The translations under genes and the position numbers were made by a program. The notes under the pieces were generated by a model. That model had not been told where the DNA came from. It worked only from the letters and a program-made list of their open reading frames with translations, and did no database searches. From Dehalococcoidia bacterium (lineage in GTDB: Bacteria > Chloroflexota > Dehalococcoidia > Dehalococcoidales > UBA2162), in the NCBI GenBank assembly GCA_011191975.1, contig DUFA01000109.1:28045-69026 (forward strand): a stretch of 40,982 bases of DNA, given 5' to 3'. The first letter of the stretch is position 1. The number at the start of each line of letters is the position of its first letter. Positions 9,821 to 19,687 of this stretch are shown here, in pieces.

Positions 9821-9879
9821 TTTTTTATATACCCAAAACAAAATCATAGGGATACTATTTCTTAGAACAGGAGGACAAG

Positions 9880-10449
9880 GTGATTCAAACAGCGGAACTC
9901 TTTGAGGTAAGATGGCACGGCAGGGGAGGTCAGGGCGCCGTAACATCTGCTGAACTCCTTGCCAGAGCAGCAATTGCAGAAGGTAAATATGCTCAGGCAT
10001 TTCCCAGTTTCGGCCCGGAACGAAGAGGGGCACCGGTCCTTGCCTTTGACAGAATCAGTAAGAATGAGCCCATAAGAGTAAGAGCCGAGATTCTGGAGCC
10101 GGACGCTATTGTAGTACTCGATTCCGGCCTTGTTTCTATCGTAAACGTAACATCAGGTCTAAAGGATGGCGGAACTATTGTTCTTAACACAAAGCGTCCA
10201 CTTTCCGATGTCGCTGCTGAATTTGACAGAAAATGGCGAGTTGCCGTAGTGGATGCGACTCATATCGCCCAGGAACTGCTGGGAGTCAATATTGTCAATA
10301 CTACGATGATCGGTGCCTTATTAAAGGCAACCGGTGTTGTCGATATCGAGTCACTTACCGAACCACTGGAAGTCCGGTTTGGGAGACTCGCTGAACGCAA
10401 TATCAACGCAATGAAAAAGGCGTTCGAAGATACTCAGATAAAGGAGTAA
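9880..10449 (+). CDS. porC: Pyruvate:ferredoxin oxidoreductase, gamma subunit
   Basis: 189 residues, the usual length. The N-terminus has the family pattern R-x-H-G-R-G-G-Q-G-A-V-T-SAELLA, followed by FPSFGPERRGAPV, both diagnostic of the gamma domain of 2-oxoacid:acceptor oxidoreductases. The gamma subunit joins the alpha and beta subunits, and in multi-domain enzymes shapes the coenzyme A pocket. The start is GTG at 9880 with AGGAGG nearby. It opens a tight four-gene operon, porC-porD-porA-porB, of the archaeal heterotetrameric type. The enzyme interconverts pyruvate plus CoA with acetyl-CoA, CO2 and reduced ferredoxin. Confidence 0.93.
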   Translation: MIQTAELFEVRWHGRGGQGAVTSAELLARAAIAEGKYAQAFPSFGPERRGAPVLAFDRISKNEPIRVRAEILEPDAIVVLDSGLVSIVNVTSGLKDGGTIVLNTKRPLSDVAAEFDRKWRVAVVDATHIAQELLGVNIVNTTMIGALLKATGVVDIESLTEPLEVRFGRLAERNINAMKKAFEDTQIKE

Positions 10450-10455
10450 AGCAAA

Positions 10456-10752
10456 TTGGCATTCAAACATGAAACTGAAGTTACCTGGAAAGACCTGGAA
10501 ATCGGTTCTATCGTAACCGAACCCGGAAGTGCCGAGCAGTATGCCACTGGTGGCTGGCGTTCGCAGAAACCGATTTCCGATTATTCCAAGTGCATTAAAT
10601 GCGGTATGTGCTATATATTCTGTCCCGAAGGCTGCATAGAACAGCAGGAAGACGGCTTGTTCGTGGCCAATCTTTTTTACTGCAAAGGATGCGGCATTTG
10701 TGCACAGGAATGTCCTAAAAATGTAATCAGCATGGTAGAGGAGGAAAGCTAA
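10456..10752 (+). CDS. porD: Pyruvate:ferredoxin oxidoreductase, delta (ferredoxin) subunit
   Basis: 98 residues with two classical [4Fe-4S] motifs: CIKCGMCYIFCPEGC and CKGCGICAQECPKN. The N-terminal GGWRSQKPISDYSKC segment is typical of PorD. It passes electrons from the TPP site to soluble ferredoxin. The start is TTG at 10456, supported by AAGGAG about 10 bases upstream. The stop overlaps the porA start by one base (TAATG), so the two are probably translationally coupled. Confidence 0.93.
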   Translation: MAFKHETEVTWKDLEIGSIVTEPGSAEQYATGGWRSQKPISDYSKCIKCGMCYIFCPEGCIEQQEDGLFVANLFYCKGCGICAQECPKNVISMVEEES

Positions 10753-11927
10753 TGGCAAAAAGAGTTGGAATGGAAGTTTCTCTTGCTATCGGTGAAGCCG
10801 CCAAACTTGCTGATGTCGACGTTGTTGCCGCTTATCCAATCACTCCACAGACTCATATAGTCGAGCATCTAGCCGAACTGGTAGCCGAGGGTGAACTTGA
10901 CGCTTCTTATATCCCTGTCGAATCCGAACACTCTGCAATGAGTGCCTGTCTTGGATCTTCAGCAGTCGGTGCAAGAACGTTTACAGCTACAGCCGGACAG
11001 GGGCTTGAACTGATGCACGAGGTATTATACTGCGCGGCATCGATGCAACTCCCTATAGTTATGACAGTTGCCAACCGGGCTCTTTCGGCTCCGTTAAGCG
11101 TCTGGGGCGATCATTCGGACGCAATGGCTGTCCGGGACACCGGATGGATACAGATATTTACCGAGAACGGTCAGGAAGTATTCGATAACGTTCTTTGCGC
11201 ATTCAGAATCGGCGAAGACAAACGAGTATTGCTGCCGGTAATGGTGCATCTCGACGGATTCCATTTATCCCATATGATAGAACCCATACTTATCGAGGAA
11301 AAGGCCGAGGTAGACAAGTTCCTTCCACGTAACAACTATCCTCTTCCTCTTGATCCCGATAAACCTGTCTCTATGGGCACCTTCGCTCCTCCGATAATCT
11401 ACTCTGAAGCACGCCGGGCACAGGAAGAAAATCTCCAGAACTCGAAGAAAGTCGTTCTCGAAGTCTGGAAAGAGTTCGGGGAACAATTTGGTCGACAGTA
11501 CGCTCCGATTGAGACCTATCGGACCGAAGGTGCAAAAATCCTTCTTCTCACAATTGGCAGTTACAGTCAGACGGCTATGTCTGCGATCGATAAGATGCGT
11601 GACAAAGGTAAGGATGTCGGATTGGTAAGAATAAGGTTATGGCGTCCTTTCCCGACCGATGAATTAAGACAAGCTGTAAAAGGACCCGAAACGCTGGTTG
11701 TATTCGACAGGGCGTATTCACTCGGGGGTCAGTCAGGACCTGTCTGTGCTGAGGTACGATCTGCGCTTTATAACCAGGCAGACAAACCCAAGGTAACAAA
11801 CATTATCGGCGGTATTGGCGGACGTGACGTTACTGTTGCCGGTTTTGAGGAAATAATAAATAAGGGTATCGAAATTGCCGACAAGGGAAGTGGTCGTGAA
11901 TTCGAGATATACGGGGTGAGGGAATAA
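10752..11927 (+). CDS. porA: Pyruvate:ferredoxin oxidoreductase, alpha subunit
   Basis: 391 residues. The N-terminal [17 protein letters not shown] and the [19 protein letters not shown] segment are the hallmarks of the alpha subunit, including the glutamate near the TPP aminopyrimidine. The segment [19 protein letters not shown] is characteristic of pyruvate enzymes rather than 2-oxoglutarate or indolepyruvate ones, so pyruvate is the likely substrate. The C-terminal third is the transketolase-C-like domain with [16 protein letters not shown]. Coupled to porD by TAATG and to porB by TAATG. Confidence 0.93.
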   Translation: MAKRVGMEVSLAIGEAAKLADVDVVAAYPITPQTHIVEHLAELVAEGELDASYIPVESEHSAMSACLGSSAVGARTFTATAGQGLELMHEVLYCAASMQLPIVMTVANRALSAPLSVWGDHSDAMAVRDTGWIQIFTENGQEVFDNVLCAFRIGEDKRVLLPVMVHLDGFHLSHMIEPILIEEKAEVDKFLPRNNYPLPLDPDKPVSMGTFAPPIIYSEARRAQEENLQNSKKVVLEVWKEFGEQFGRQYAPIETYRTEGAKILLLTIGSYSQTAMSAIDKMRDKGKDVGLVRIRLWRPFPTDELRQAVKGPETLVVFDRAYSLGGQSGPVCAEVRSALYNQADKPKVTNIIGGIGGRDVTVAGFEEIINKGIEIADKGSGREFEIYGVRE

Positions 11928-12862
11928 TGACAGAGAATTATATCAATTATGGTAAAAGACAGGTTACAAAAGAGGAATACCTTGCTCCGGGTCATCGCGC
12001 CTGCATAGGCTGTGTCGAGGTACTTGCCGTAAGACAGGCCATGAAAGCCCTGGGGCCTGATACAATAGTCGTATCAGCTACTGGCTGCATGGAGATCGTA
12101 TCTTCACAACTTCCGTGGACATCCTGGCGTGTGCCCTGGATTCACACCTTGTTTGAGAATACTGCTGCGGTTGCTTCAGGAATAGAATCCGGACTTAAAG
12201 CGATGCAGCGTAAAGGTATTAAGCCTGAAAAGAAGGTGAATGTAGTCGCTACAGCCGGTGACGGCGGCACCAGCGATATCGGTCTCCAGGCTCTTTCGGG
12301 CGCTCTTGAGAGAGGACATGATTTTACCTATATCTGCTGGGATAACGAGGCCTATATGAATACCGGCATCCAGCGTTCATCAGCAACACCGTATGGCGCT
12401 TCCACGACGACCGCGCCGGCAGGTAAAAAGAGCATAGGTCAGGTTACCTGGAAAAAGAATATGCCTTTAATAGCAGCAGCTCATAACATTCCGTACGTCG
12501 CTACTGCCTGTCCCAGCTATCCTTTCGATCTTATGGACAAGGTAAAGAAAGCAGCGGATACGGACGGTCCTGCCTACGTACATATCTTCTCAGTGTGTCC
12601 CACCGGCTGGAGAACTTCTCCTGAAATGGGAATCGAAATAGGCAAGCTGGCAGTGCAGACAGGTGTTTTCCCCCTCTATGAAGTTGAGAATGGCAAGTAT
12701 AAACTGAGCATGAAAGTAGCTAACCGCAAGCCTGTCCAGGACTATCTGAAACTACAGGGCAGGTTCCGTCACCTTACCGAAGATGACATAAAGTTGATCC
12801 AGGAAAGAACCGATGAAGAGTACGAAAAACTAATGAAACTGGTAGAAGAAAGCCAGGGATAG
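11927..12862 (+). CDS. porB: Pyruvate:ferredoxin oxidoreductase, beta (TPP-binding) subunit
   Basis: 311 residues. [17 protein letters not shown] supplies the first two cysteines of the proximal [4Fe-4S] cluster, ATGCMEIV the third and FSVCPTGW the fourth. The TPP/Mg2+ motif is [19 protein letters not shown], followed by [20 protein letters not shown], the usual PorB sequence. With PorA it forms the active site. The operon ends here, 24 bases before a strong hairpin terminator. Confidence 0.94.
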   Translation: MTENYINYGKRQVTKEEYLAPGHRACIGCVEVLAVRQAMKALGPDTIVVSATGCMEIVSSQLPWTSWRVPWIHTLFENTAAVASGIESGLKAMQRKGIKPEKKVNVVATAGDGGTSDIGLQALSGALERGHDFTYICWDNEAYMNTGIQRSSATPYGASTTTAPAGKKSIGQVTWKKNMPLIAAAHNIPYVATACPSYPFDLMDKVKKAADTDGPAYVHIFSVCPTGWRTSPEMGIEIGKLAVQTGVFPLYEVENGKYKLSMKVANRKPVQDYLKLQGRFRHLTEDDIKLIQERTDEEYEKLMKLVEESQG

Positions 12863-12885
12863 TAACCACAATTCATTATGACTTT

Positions 12886-12917
12886 AAGAGTCCCGATTGT
12901 TACGGGACTCTTTTTTA
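12886..12917 (+). terminator. Rho-independent terminator after porB
   Basis: Stem AGAGTCCCG/CGGGACTCT (arms 12887-12895 and 12903-12911) with a 7-base loop and a run of six Ts. A strong intrinsic terminator closing the por operon and separating it from tRNA-Pro. Confidence 0.9.
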
Positions 12918-12959
12918 TAGGAATAGAAATGTTCTTATGGTAAAATAAGAATTGTTCAA

Positions 12960-13033
12960 CGGGGTGTAGCGCAGTCGGCTAGCGCGCAGCGTTTGGGACG
13001 CTGAGGTCGGAGGTTCAAGTCCTCTCACCCCGA
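12960..13033 (+). tRNA. tRNA-Pro (anticodon TGG)
   Basis: Complete cloverleaf: acceptor CGGGGTG/CACCCCG with discriminator A, D-stem GCGC/GCGC, anticodon stem CAGCG/CGCTG around loop TTTGGGA (anticodon TGG), and T-stem GGAGG/CCTCT with loop TTCAAGT. The C1-G72 first pair is typical of bacterial tRNA-Pro. CCA is not encoded. A TTTTT follows. Confidence 0.95.
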
Positions 13034-13363
13034 TTTTTCGTTCCATCCCCAAAGCTAATGGACACGTTTCTTAACAAATCCTTACTATCTCCATGAGTTC
13101 ACAAATTACAGGATTCATATGAGTGCAGGTCAGACATTTTGATCATATTTATTGTGAAATGTGTCACAATTCATTAGTATCCGAATGTAAGAATCTATGG
13201 CTGAAAGCGTATATCTATAAATCCTGTCATGAGTATTCGATTTATGTTCCTTATTAACAAGGCTAAAGAAAATCTTAATAAAATATTAATGCAAAGCTTA
13301 TAAATATTTTATGAATTCCTGTCACTTCAACAGATGACGGTTATATAATGTGTTTAAGGATAA
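13034..13363. other. AT-rich intergenic region, no gene seen
   Basis: 330 bases between tRNA-Pro and the pseudo-receiver gene. It is much richer in A and T than the por operon. No ORF, RNA fold or repeat stood out to me. An AAGGA at 13356-13360 is the ribosome binding site of the next gene. Confidence 0.6.
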
Positions 13364-13369
13364 ATGATT

Positions 13370-14941
13370 GTGAGTGAAACTAAGTCGGAAATTATTAACA
13401 TCATTCTGGCAATACAACAACAGTTTTTGTGTAATGGTGTTAAAGCCGTTTTCGATCCGTTTGATGATATACACATAATCGGAGAACTCGACAAGCTTGA
13501 AAATCTTATTGATTCTATAAAGGATAGTGTACCAGAAATTGTAATAATTTCAACGGGTGAAAATAATACCGGTGTTTTTAATTATATTAAAACTATCAAA
13601 GCAACATATCCCGGAGTGTCGGTAATAATAATACTTGAAAATGTTGAAGATGAATTGATATATACTGCGTTAGGTTTAGGTGTAAGTGCATACTTGTCCA
13701 CTGGAGTACTTGAAGACGAACTCATTAATTGTGTCCGGAAAGTTTCGTATGGTGAGTATCCTATAATTGACACGTTAACAAGACCAGAAATCGCCCAGCT
13801 AATTTTCAAAGACATGGCTTCAAATATCGGCGATGATACCATTGATGCAACCAATGCGAAAAAAACTCTCTCAAATGAAGAATCAGCACTATTAAGTCTG
13901 GTTGCCGGAGGTTATACCTTCGATCAATTAATCTCAAGCGAGAAAAACAGCGCAAGTAGCGTCATGCAACATCTTACAAACATATATGGTAAATTAGTCT
14001 TTAACAACTTCTGTGAGTTTTTAGATCAACCTTCTGAAAAACCTATTACACTTGACCAATCAACTAATTTCAATTCAATTGAAGCTAATACTACTGTACA
14101 AATAATCAATCAATACACTCCTAAGCAAAGTACTGAAAAAGTAGACAATATTAACGTAAATGATATCAATATCGATTATCCTTCCATATGGGATGGTTTC
14201 GAAATACTAAATAAAGAATTTCAGAAGACTCTGGAGAAACTAGCATCCATTGATGATAATCCTGTAGGTTTATCAGAAGAGGAACATACTGAAATCTCCG
14301 GAAATATTAAAGAGAATATTATAAAGAATGAAAGCACTGACAAATCTTTATTGGAGGTAATGACGGAAACTCACAACCAGAGTGTTGATGACTTTGACAT
14401 AGTCGACAAGGAACATGGTTTACAATCCGATAATATTTCAGAAGAGATGCCACCAGTAAATGAAAATGAAAATAATAATTCTGAAAGTGAAATCAATAAA
14501 TTTGTAATAAACAAAGTTGAAGAATCCGGTAAGGTTTCAAAAGATACGCTTGAATCAAACTCAGTAATAACTCCTACTGACTTAGCGAAAAATGAAAAGA
14601 AAGCTCCAAAGAGGATAAACGGGGATAGCAAAGATATAACACAGAATGACCACAAGCACAGTCAGGAAGAAATATTGTCCGCAGTTAAAGGGTTAGGAGT
14701 GCCTGTATTTATCCAAACACCTGTTGACCGGAAACAATTAGAGAAACTTGAGTCAATTATTAAAAACACAGATGGCATCAATATAATTCTCCGTAAAGGA
14801 ACTTCCCGTGAGCATATTCTTGTGATTTCAGGAAAGGATCCTCATGCTCTTCTCAAAATCCTTAGCGAATTTCCTTTAGTGGAAAGCACCTCTGATGAAA
14901 ATGGAACAATCAATATTAAATTGCTGCCTATGACTGACTGA
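13370..14941 (+). CDS. Pseudo-receiver/LuxR-like regulator with long disordered middle
   Basis: About 523 residues. The GTG at 13370 sits 9 bases after AAGGA; an ATG at 13364 is possible but too close to that site. The first 125 residues fold like a response-regulator receiver, but the phosphoacceptor Asp is replaced (VIIST around residue 61) and the conserved Lys region reads AYLSTG. Phosphorylation is therefore unlikely. Next comes a degenerate LuxR-type helix-turn-helix (LSNEESALLSLVAGGYTFDQL). After it lies a 250-residue stretch rich in Asn, Ser, Glu and Asp that looks disordered, then a compact C-terminal domain of about 85 residues starting near GVPVFIQTPVD that I do not recognise. Base composition is more AT-rich than the flanks. 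Convergent with the coiled-coil gene. Specific function unknown. Confidence 0.65.
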   Translation: MSETKSEIINIILAIQQQFLCNGVKAVFDPFDDIHIIGELDKLENLIDSIKDSVPEIVIISTGENNTGVFNYIKTIKATYPGVSVIIILENVEDELIYTALGLGVSAYLSTGVLEDELINCVRKVSYGEYPIIDTLTRPEIAQLIFKDMASNIGDDTIDATNAKKTLSNEESALLSLVAGGYTFDQLISSEKNSASSVMQHLTNIYGKLVFNNFCEFLDQPSEKPITLDQSTNFNSIEANTTVQIINQYTPKQSTEKVDNINVNDINIDYPSIWDGFEILNKEFQKTLEKLASIDDNPVGLSEEEHTEISGNIKENIIKNESTDKSLLEVMTETHNQSVDDFDIVDKEHGLQSDNISEEMPPVNENENNNSESEINKFVINKVEESGKVSKDTLESNSVITPTDLAKNEKKAPKRINGDSKDITQNDHKHSQEEILSAVKGLGVPVFIQTPVDRKQLEKLESIIKNTDGINIILRKGTSREHILVISGKDPHALLKILSEFPLVESTSDENGTINIKLLPMTD

Positions 14942-14971
14942 TATATATTATTGATCTTAGGTTTGTAAAAA

Positions 14972-15030
14972 AACTTCATCTGACATTCGCCCTCTTCTTA
15001 TTTGCCATATTTAAGATGTCAGATGAAGTT
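14972..15030. terminator. Inverted repeat between convergent genes, likely bidirectional terminator
   Basis: Perfect 15-bp arms AACTTCATCTGACAT (14972-14986) and ATGTCAGATGAAGTT (15016-15030) around a 29-base loop. On the minus strand the stem is followed directly by TTTTTT, so it would stop the coiled-coil gene's transcript. The plus-strand side has only a weak T-run. The long loop is unusual for a simple terminator. Confidence 0.6.
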
Positions 15031-15056
15031 CTGTTCAGTATAAATTATACGATTAC

Positions 15057-16310
15057 TTAGGATGGCTTTACCGATTGATTGTTTTTAGTATTTGTAGATG
15101 AATGTTCTTTACTCTCGCTACCGTTGTTCTGGGCTTTTGTTTTTGATTCTTTTTCGTTCGTCTCATCTACCAAACCATAGTCATCTGTCAGATAATACCC
15201 ATCGAATTGTTTTACTGTATCCTCAAGTTGACTTGATATACTTTTTGCCTTCTGCCTGGCAGCTTTGATTTCTTCCTGTAATTTATCTGTAAAAGCTAGA
15301 GTATCTTGATAGGCTTGTATTGACATTTCAGCTCTGGCTTTAATTTCCAGAACCTTTTTGTTCATCTTTTCAGTTCTATCTATGGTATCCTTTGAAATTT
15401 CTATTGATTCTTTGATTGCCTCTTCCGCACCTTTTACAGCCGCTTCAGCCACCTGCCTGATATTATTCTCCGTTGAAATGACCGAATCTATAACTTCAGC
15501 TTGCACCTTTTCTGTTTTTTCCAGAGCTTCTTGAGAAACTGTAGTTAACGATCCTATTAGTCCCTCAACTTCATTACTTATCTTTTCAAATACACCATCA
15601 ACTTCTTGTGAAGATTTTTCTGACAGTTCTGTGATTTCTTTCCTCATCTGTTCAACGGACTCAAGTAACGTATCTGTTTTTTGGTTGGCTATTTGCTCAG
15701 CTTCTCTTGATGCTGACACCGCCGAATCTACAGCTTTTAAAACTTTATTTGTCATATTTTCGACAGTTGTTTTTGCTGATTCGTTTTCAAGTTCACTTTT
15801 TTCAAGAGCTTCTGTCATAGCTTTAAGTGATTCCTCAGCAATTTTCGTAGTCGCTTTGCTCGTATCATTGATTGATTCTGCCTTATCTAATAGCTGAGAG
15901 AATTCCGACACGATTGAATCCGCCGTCTTTCTGGACTCAACGGATTCTTTTTGTACACTTTCAACCCGAATCAATATTTCGCTAAAAGCCTTTTTTATCT
16001 CTTCAGTTGTTTGCTTTGCATCTGAAATTGCTTTTTCGATAGCTTCAAGAATTGATTTCCTTGTACTCTTTATCGTTTGTTGTGATAAACTATTAACTTT
16101 CTCTGCCCTTTCCAGAGCTTCTTTAATATCGGACATGGGAAGCCCGGTCAATTCAGGCATTTCTTCATGTTGTGAACGGGTGGTATTAACAGGCGACTCA
16201 ATATCATCGATCAACATTTCTCTATGTTCTTCTATGTTATGTAATGCCGATTTTATTATCTCGTTTTCACGAGACATCATCCTGTAGTCAGATTGCTTAT
16301 CTGTATTCAT
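15057..16310 (-). CDS. Long coiled-coil protein of unknown function
   Basis: About 417 residues. The ATG at 16310 is preferred because AAGGTGG lies 7 bases upstream; the in-frame TTG at 16316 is too close. Nearly the whole protein (residues 60-370) is heptad-rich helix made of Glu, Lys, Ala, Ser, Thr and Val. It contains loosely repeated AVEKAEE-like units with 11- or 22-residue spacing, resembling apolipoprotein- or methyl-acceptor-like helices. There is no signal peptide or membrane segment. The N-terminus (30-65) and Lys/Ser/Asn-rich C-terminus look disordered. It faces the pseudo-receiver gene across a shared terminator. A structural or scaffold role is possible but not shown. Confidence 0.7.
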   Translation of the reverse strand: MNTDKQSDYRMMSRENEIIKSALHNIEEHREMLIDDIESPVNTTRSQHEEMPELTGLPMSDIKEALERAEKVNSLSQQTIKSTRKSILEAIEKAISDAKQTTEEIKKAFSEILIRVESVQKESVESRKTADSIVSEFSQLLDKAESINDTSKATTKIAEESLKAMTEALEKSELENESAKTTVENMTNKVLKAVDSAVSASREAEQIANQKTDTLLESVEQMRKEITELSEKSSQEVDGVFEKISNEVEGLIGSLTTVSQEALEKTEKVQAEVIDSVISTENNIRQVAEAAVKGAEEAIKESIEISKDTIDRTEKMNKKVLEIKARAEMSIQAYQDTLAFTDKLQEEIKAARQKAKSISSQLEDTVKQFDGYYLTDDYGLVDETNEKESKTKAQNNGSESKEHSSTNTKNNQSVKPS

Positions 16311-16752
16311 GATCAAACCACCTTACAATAGAAAAATTCGTCTGTATTTATGCTAACTGATGCCATCCAATTTTTTAACATACAAAAGAATATTAGTTGA
16401 TAACTATTGATACAAATAACTGATACTAAAGTTAGCGTAAGAGAATAGATTGTTTTGAGACTAGCCAAAACAACTAAATGATACATAACATAACCAATTG
16501 TTCTAATACATCGATTTTCTAAGTACCATTCATTTTTTGATCTTTCTCATTTTTCTTATTACTCTGTATTTAATATACACGTGCGGTATTAAAAACAGAT
16601 TAAGAATGAAAGCAAAGTATTAAAAAAACATTACAAACGACTTACAAAGAGGTTCGGATTGATTAAAATGATCATGAGAAAACCTAAAGAATCAGTTCTA
16701 TTAATAAATAACACGATCCTTCTGTTATCTCACCGTTTATAAATTTTTTCCT
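16311..16752. other. AT-rich intergenic region, no gene seen
   Basis: About 440 bases with many A/T runs between two minus-strand genes. It holds the ribosome binding site of the coiled-coil gene (AAGGTGG near 16318-16324, read on the minus strand) and presumably its promoter, though no clear -35/-10 pair stands out. No coding potential or RNA fold was recognised. Confidence 0.55.
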
Positions 16753-17589
16753 TTATTCAGGTTTATCGTAATAATTAAGGGTAGTCCAGTCCGACGTATT
16801 CGTTTCATATACCGGAAACGGCATATTTATGAAACCTCCGTCTATCACCAGTTCAATACCGTTGACATAACTGGATTCGTCGGAAGCGAGGTATAAAATA
16901 CCGTATGCAATATCTTCCGGGGTTCCCATGCGGTTCAGGGGATTTGTCACAGATAACATATGTACGGCATGATAGAGTCCCTGAGGATCTACTTCATCTA
17001 CCAGTTTTTCGAAGAGCGGAGTTTTGATATTACCAGGATGAACAGAATTAAATCTGATCTTGTCCCTCGAGTAAAGAATGGCGTCCGACTTCGTCATGGC
17101 TCGAATGCCACCTTTGGAGGTATCATAGATCGGGACATCGGAAGCCACGATGCCGTATATCGAAGCGATATTAACGATACTGCCGGGACCGGTTTTCAGG
17201 ATATAAGGTATGGCGTGCTTGGTACAGATAAATGTCCCTTTCAAGTTTGTATCCATAATCCTGTCGAAGTCTTTAACAGTGGCTTTATGGGCAGGTACTC
17301 GTGCACCGGCAATTCCAGCATTGTTCACCAGTATGTGAAGCTTGCCATACTTTTCATAAAAATTCGCAAACGCCTGCGCGACTTCTTCCTCTTTGGTTAT
17401 ATCTGCATGTCTGTATACTGCTTGGCCGCCCAAGGATATAATTTCTTCGACTACCCTCCCCCCATTTTCATCGTCAATATCTACAAACGCCACACTTGCT
17501 CCTTCTTTTGCCAGTAGTTTAGCGGTCGCTTCTCCTATACCATTGGCTCCGCCTGTCACAATTGCTACCTTCCCCTTAACTCTTTCCAT
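16753..17589 (-). CDS. Short-chain dehydrogenase/reductase (SDR)
   Basis: 278 residues of the classical SDR type. The cofactor loop TGGANGIG is at residues 12-19, and Asp37 at the end of the second strand (FVDID) favours NAD(H) over NADP(H). NNAG is at 89-92. The catalytic triad is Ser143 (NIASIYG), Tyr155 and Lys159 (YDTSK). VNGIELVIDGGF near the end is the usual C-terminal dimer segment. The last 25 residues are longer than in minimal SDRs. It oxidises an alcohol or reduces a ketone; the substrate is not visible. It is divergent from the aldehyde oxidoreductase cluster, with 244 bases between, so the two could share control. Confidence 0.9.
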   Translation of the reverse strand: MERVKGKVAIVTGGANGIGEATAKLLAKEGASVAFVDIDDENGGRVVEEIISLGGQAVYRHADITKEEEVAQAFANFYEKYGKLHILVNNAGIAGARVPAHKATVKDFDRIMDTNLKGTFICTKHAIPYILKTGPGSIVNIASIYGIVASDVPIYDTSKGGIRAMTKSDAILYSRDKIRFNSVHPGNIKTPLFEKLVDEVDPQGLYHAVHMLSVTNPLNRMGTPEDIAYGILYLASDESSYVNGIELVIDGGFINMPFPVYETNTSDWTTLNYYDKPE

Positions 17590-17833
17590 AGTTCTTCTCC
17601 TTATAGGTCATATCAATTAATTACCGCATTAATCATTTTAATGAATATAAGATTATATGCCAACTCATTTATTCATGATTGGGTGAAGCCCTATTTCATA
17701 AAAACTTGAGACAACCAAGTATCTGTGTAAAAATAGGGATAATAAATGAGCAGGATATCAAGCTAGGTTTATAAAAGTCTATCAATTCGATCAAAAGAAG
17801 CTAAAATATTATTAATAATATGAGGAGGTCAAA

Positions 17834-19657
17834 ATGTTAAAAGGTTATGCAGGAAAGCTTCTATTCGTCAATCTAAGTACTGGAGTAATAGAGGAGGAAG
17901 TCCCCGATGAAAGTCTCTACCGCGACTATATCGGTGGATACGGCCTGGGAGCAAGAGTACTATACGACAGGATGAAACCAGGCGTAGACCCCCTTGGTCC
18001 GGATAACATGCTGGGAATCGTAACCGGACCTCTTACCGGCACACCAACTCCTACCGGGGCTCGGTACGTGGCGGTAGCCAAATCTCCGCTGACGGGCGGC
18101 TGGGGTGATGCAAATTCCGGAGGAATATTCGGTCCGACACTGAAGTTTGCCGGCTATGATGCGGTATTTTTCACCGGAATATCCGAAAAACCGGTCTACC
18201 TGCTGGTCAACAATGGTAAAGCGGAATTGGTCGAAGCTGCAGAGGTCTGGGGTAAAGACTGTTATGAGACCGAAGAAATGCTGAGAAATAAACATGGAAA
18301 AGGTACGGAAGTCATCTGTATCGGCCCCTTCGGCGAAAAAGTGTCTCTTGTCTCCTGTATCGTCACCGAGAAAGGAGCTGCTGCAGGACGTTCCGGACTG
18401 GGCGCAGTGATGGGCTCAAAGCGGTTGAAGGCCGTGGTAGCAATAGGCGACCAAAAGAGTCTTGAGCTTGCCGACAGAGAACGAATGATGGCGGCAAGAA
18501 AGCAGCATGTCGATGCTTTACGACGACCTGGGCCGGGAGGAGGTTCTTTTATCGACAGTTTCCATACATACGGTACTTCGTCGATAACAGCCGGTTCAAC
18601 GCACAGCGGAGATACTCCGATAAAAAACTGGGGAGGTATAGGTGTAGTCGATCTCCCTGATATATCTACACTCACCGGTGATGCGACAATAGAAAACCTG
18701 GACAAGCGGTTTGGCTGCTGGCAGTGTCCTATTTCCTGTCAGGCTTCTCTAAAAGCAGGAACCGGTGAATATAATTACCCGGCTGGTAACCGACGCCCTG
18801 AATACGAAACTCAGGCTACTTTCGGGCCGTTATGCCTGAACAACAATAGAGAATCTATCGCAATGGCGAGTCATATCTGCAACCTATACGGAATCGATAC
18901 TATTTCCGGTGGCTGCGTGATCGCTTTCGCAATGGAATGTTATGAGAACGGTATTCTCACCAAGGCAGACACTGATGGTATCGAACTAACCTGGGGCAAT
19001 CACAAGGCAATAGTCGATATGACATGGAAACTGGCAAAGAGGGAAGGACTTGGAGACATCCTTGCTGATGGTGTAAAAGTTGCCGCAGAAAAAATCGGTA
19101 AGGGATCCGACCAGTACGCCATACATATCGGCGGACAGGAACTTGGTATGCATGATCCGAAACTGTTCGGCATGGGTGGTGAGACAGCCACTGCGAGATT
19201 CCATATCGAACCTACCCCAGGACGACATACACAGAATTTCGGCCCGTCAAGCTTCTCAACACACATCGTAAATGCGGTCGGCTGCTGCCTGTTCGGCTTC
19301 ATGGGACCCACCACCGGGTTAATACCTGAATATATGGCAGGAGCTACCGGAGCAGACCGTTCAATGGAAGAACTGCTGAAGTGCGGTGAGAGGATTCTGG
19401 TAATGCGTCACCTTTTTAATCTTCGTGAAGGTATCAACCCGCTTGAATTAAAAGTCCACCCAAGAATTACCGGCAATCCACCCCAGAAAGAGGGCCCTCT
19501 GGCAAATGTGACCGTCGATGCTATGCAGCAGGCCTACTGGGCTCTCGGTGCGCTTAACTGGGACATGAACACCTCAAAGCCTAAGAAAGAAAAACTACTC
19601 GGTTTGGGGATGGAGAAAGAAGCTAACGAACTCTGGCCTGGTGGCAGGACTTTCTAA
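17834..19657 (+). CDS. Tungsten-type aldehyde:ferredoxin oxidoreductase (AOR family)
   Basis: 607 residues, full length for AOR. The N-terminal YIGGYGLGARVLYD, the GPLTGTPTPTGARY segment, and SPLTGGWGDANSGGIFGP lie in the pterin-binding domain 1. The [4Fe-4S] cysteines are in GCWQCPISC (Cys295, 298, 302), with the fourth at the AVGCCLFGF site (Cys484 or 485). AOR enzymes convert aldehydes to acids with ferredoxin as acceptor, or run in reverse, using tungsten bis-pyranopterin. AGGAGG precedes the ATG. It is 30 bases ahead of the TGA-containing selenoprotein gene, so both are probably on one transcript. The subfamily (AOR, FOR, GOR or another) cannot be fixed by eye. Confidence 0.95.
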   Translation: MLKGYAGKLLFVNLSTGVIEEEVPDESLYRDYIGGYGLGARVLYDRMKPGVDPLGPDNMLGIVTGPLTGTPTPTGARYVAVAKSPLTGGWGDANSGGIFGPTLKFAGYDAVFFTGISEKPVYLLVNNGKAELVEAAEVWGKDCYETEEMLRNKHGKGTEVICIGPFGEKVSLVSCIVTEKGAAAGRSGLGAVMGSKRLKAVVAIGDQKSLELADRERMMAARKQHVDALRRPGPGGGSFIDSFHTYGTSSITAGSTHSGDTPIKNWGGIGVVDLPDISTLTGDATIENLDKRFGCWQCPISCQASLKAGTGEYNYPAGNRRPEYETQATFGPLCLNNNRESIAMASHICNLYGIDTISGGCVIAFAMECYENGILTKADTDGIELTWGNHKAIVDMTWKLAKREGLGDILADGVKVAAEKIGKGSDQYAIHIGGQELGMHDPKLFGMGGETATARFHIEPTPGRHTQNFGPSSFSTHIVNAVGCCLFGFMGPTTGLIPEYMAGATGADRSMEELLKCGERILVMRHLFNLREGINPLELKVHPRITGNPPQKEGPLANVTVDAMQQAYWALGALNWDMNTSKPKKEKLLGLGMEKEANELWPGGRTF

Positions 19658-19687
19658 AACATAGATGTTCTGTAATGAGGAGGATGA

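Noticed and set aside
9665-10033. Minus-strand ORF across tRNA-Arg and the porC start
   Set aside because: It overlaps a clear tRNA and a well-supported gene, and its translation has no recognisable pattern.
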